NCBI GenBank assembly: GCA_019416685.1
Contig: DXWV01000070.1
Coordinates: forward strand, 61,280 to 86,707
DNA length: 25,428 nt
Source of the DNA: Bacteroides sp.
GTDB taxonomy: Bacteria; Bacteroidota; Bacteroidia; Bacteroidales; Bacteroidaceae
Direction of reading: 5' to 3'
Shown piece after piece: positions 24,181 to 25,428 of this stretch. Position numbers and translations under genes: made by a program. Below the pieces are notes generated by a model. The model saw only the letters and a list, made by a program, of their open reading frames with translations, searched no databases and was not told the origin of the DNA. Position 1 is the stretch's first letter. Each line of letters starts with the position of its first letter.

Positions 24181-24557
24181 ATTCTGAGTGAATCTGAACC
24201 TTTTTCTTTTATAACAGAATCATTTAGCTCTGTAATGTTATAAATAGATTCGGGTACGTTGATCAGTACAGTACTGTCATCCGGTTTGAAAAAGTAATAA
24301 TCATAAAAAAATTGATGTCCCATTGGAGGTAGAATTGCAGTTGAATCATATTTTATCATGAGTTGATATGGATAGCGTTTTATGATTTTACCAGAAAAAC
24401 TAGATTGTCTAAAATAAGATTTCTGTTTAGTAAAAGCTTGTTCCGCGTCAGCTTGTATTTCATACAACTCATGACCAATTATAGCAATAATAGTAAGTGC
24501 ACATCCTGCGAAGATACTGGCTATAATTATTAGTATTCTCTTTCTATTTTTCTTCAT
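24117..24557 (-). CDS. Unknown single-span membrane protein, duplicated
   Basis: The 146-residue protein starts MKKNRKRILI: a basic head, one membrane segment (about residues 8-30), then a soluble part of about 115 residues presumably outside the cytoplasm. No motif or family was recognised. Its last 20 codons are present again at the right edge of the window (25365-25428) with a single V-to-S change, so a close paralogue lies just upstream on the same strand. It sits 87 bases downstream of the 183-residue membrane protein gene. Repetition of small membrane proteins is seen in immunity and lineage-specific families, but nothing here proves such a role. Confidence 0.6.
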   Translation of the reverse strand: MKKNRKRILIIIASIFAGCALTIIAIIGHELYEIQADAEQAFTKQKSYFRQSSFSGKIIKRYPYQLMIKYDSTAILPPMGHQFFYDYYFFKPDDSTVLINVPESIYNITELNDSVIKEKGSDSLRINQHTYRLLSAKRLEWLPRVK

Positions 24558-24644
24558 CTTCTATATATTGATTTTGCTGAGTATAGATATGGGAAAATTA
24601 TGTTATAACAAGATTTATTACTCAATTATTTAGCAAGCTCTAAT

Positions 24645-25196
24645 TTAATACTTCTTTTTGACTTTTATTTTGTCGATATTTTTATATCCATATAAATAAT
24701 TATTGTAAATAAAATATGTTGTACTATCTACGGCAGTGAAATATACAGTATCGTTTCGAGCGAAAACAATTCCTCTTTCATTCTCACCACCAATTGATAA
24801 ACCCGGTTCAGGGCTATATTCGATACTATAATAATTACCATCTCTATTAATGCCGTCACACGATATGGTATATTTGACTCCGTCAATAAAAAACTCCCAA
24901 CTATCCATATTAGTACGTCTGTTAATTTCAATATACTGTACAAAAAAAAGGTACACTAAAAAAGAAGATAAGAAAGCATTAATCACTAAAAAAGGTGTAT
25001 AATACATCTTGATAAAATAGAATATGCCGGCAATCACTAAATTGGCTAAAAATACTATAGGAATAATAAATAATAAAATAATACTAAGGCTACTATCAGG
25101 TTGAGTGTACAGTGTCCAACAACCAACCATAATTATATCAATAATCAATAGTATCGACAACGTTTTGATATTCTTTTTAGAAAATAATGTTTTCAT
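24645..25196 (-). CDS. Unknown membrane protein with three N-terminal spans and a C-terminal soluble domain
   Basis: The 183-residue protein starts MKTLFSKKNI. Hydrophobic segments lie near residues 11-29, 37-61 and 66-87. The remaining part (about 95-183), with WEFFIDGVKYTISCDG, GNYYSIEY and a final VKKKY, looks like a small beta-rich domain whose side is not certain. No family was recognised. It lies between the two copies of the duplicated small gene, and its membrane part resembles the 91-residue protein at 23692-23967, giving an alternating order of two gene types. No metal-binding or catalytic motif is evident. Confidence 0.55.
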   Translation of the reverse strand: MKTLFSKKNIKTLSILLIIDIIMVGCWTLYTQPDSSLSIILLFIIPIVFLANLVIAGIFYFIKMYYTPFLVINAFLSSFLVYLFFVQYIEINRRTNMDSWEFFIDGVKYTISCDGINRDGNYYSIEYSPEPGLSIGGENERGIVFARNDTVYFTAVDSTTYFIYNNYLYGYKNIDKIKVKKKY

Positions 25197-25336
25197 TGTA
25201 TACTTAGTTTTTCATGAAATAAATTTTTTTGCGTCAGAATATAGTAATGGATTTCTTGACGTTTTTACATGGTTTTTCTTTATCAATATTTTAAAGAGTT
25301 ACTACATGAATTTGTATTCTGATATTCTAACTATAC

Positions 25337-25428
25337 CATTGTACATTTACATTTTCGGTATAAATCATTTGCTCCGAGGTAACCACTCCAATCGTTTTGC
25401 ACTTAATAATCTATATGTATGTTGATTT
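25337..25428. repeat. Second copy of the 92-base near-identical repeat, cut by the window edge
   Basis: It matches 24089-24180 at 89 of 92 positions and reaches the last base of the window, so homology almost certainly continues outside. Confidence 0.9.
25365..25428 (-). CDS. 3' end of a paralogue of the 146-residue membrane protein, running off the right edge
   Basis: The minus-strand frame ends at TGA 25367-25365 and encodes NQHTYRLLSAKRLEWLPRSK, identical to the end of the protein at 24117-24557 except for Ser in place of Val next to the last residue. The rest of the gene lies beyond the window. Both differences inside the coding part fall in that one codon. Confidence 0.8.
   Translation of the reverse strand, partial: NQHTYRLLSAKRLEWLPRSK

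Noticed and set aside
25105..25425. 106-codon plus-strand frame at the right edge
   Set aside because: It lies antisense to the start of the 183-residue gene and to the duplicated gene end, and its protein sequence has no recognisable pattern.
22486..25428. Right-flank small genes as a known toxin-immunity or phage-defence system
   Set aside because: No nuclease, ATPase, toxin or secretion-associated motif was seen in any of these genes, so only the duplication pattern is reported.

Overview
The window looks like chromosomal DNA from a gut Bacteroides, close in style to the B. thetaiotaomicron group. The evidence is AT-rich DNA, Bacteroides-type promoter -7 elements (TAnnTTTG), a SusC/SusD pair, many SPII lipoproteins, and GH32 enzymes carrying the N-terminal extension common in Bacteroides. 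Species cannot be fixed from sequence reading alone. No tRNA, rRNA, CRISPR array or insertion sequence was seen.

Left flank (1-6195) is a set of mostly minus-strand housekeeping and unknown genes. In order they are the first codons of a gene resembling etfB, an unknown lipoprotein, a degraded Crp/Fnr C-terminus, a TIGR04076 family protein, a small outer-membrane barrel protein and a truncated LytTR domain. They are followed by a secreted C1 family (bleomycin hydrolase-like) peptidase, a patatin-like phospholipase (plus strand) and an aldose 1-epimerase family protein.

The centre (6853-22354, all plus strand) is a fructan polysaccharide-utilisation locus of nine genes. A surface part (SusC transporter, SusD lipoprotein, SusE-position glycan-binding lipoprotein) is followed by a lipoprotein GH32 resembling endo-levanases. 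Next come a secreted protein with two tandem beta-sandwich repeats and a sorting-domain-like tail, a GH172 (DUF2961) lipoprotein, a second GH32 of exo-beta-fructosidase type, an MFS sugar permease and a PfkB-family fructokinase. The inferred pathway is surface cutting of levan-type fructan, import through SusCD, trimming to fructose, uptake by the permease and phosphorylation. Compared with the known B. thetaiotaomicron levan locus (recalled order SusC, SusD, binding protein, endo-GH32, exo-GH32, permease, fructokinase), the repeat protein and GH172 sit as an extra two-gene block. This is the most interesting feature of the locus. Hairpins at 13149-13177 and 16078-16117, and an inverted repeat over a -7 element at 18376-18408, divide the long operon into segments. 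No HTCS, ECF-sigma or other PUL regulator is present in the window.

Right flank (22355-25428) starts with an 82-bp cluster of related palindromes between convergent genes. It continues with a minus-strand secreted transglutaminase-like protein and then small membrane proteins of unknown function arranged as an apparent alternating A-B-A-B duplication. The last 92 bp of the window repeat 24089-24180 with three differences, so a second copy of the 146-residue protein gene runs off the right edge.
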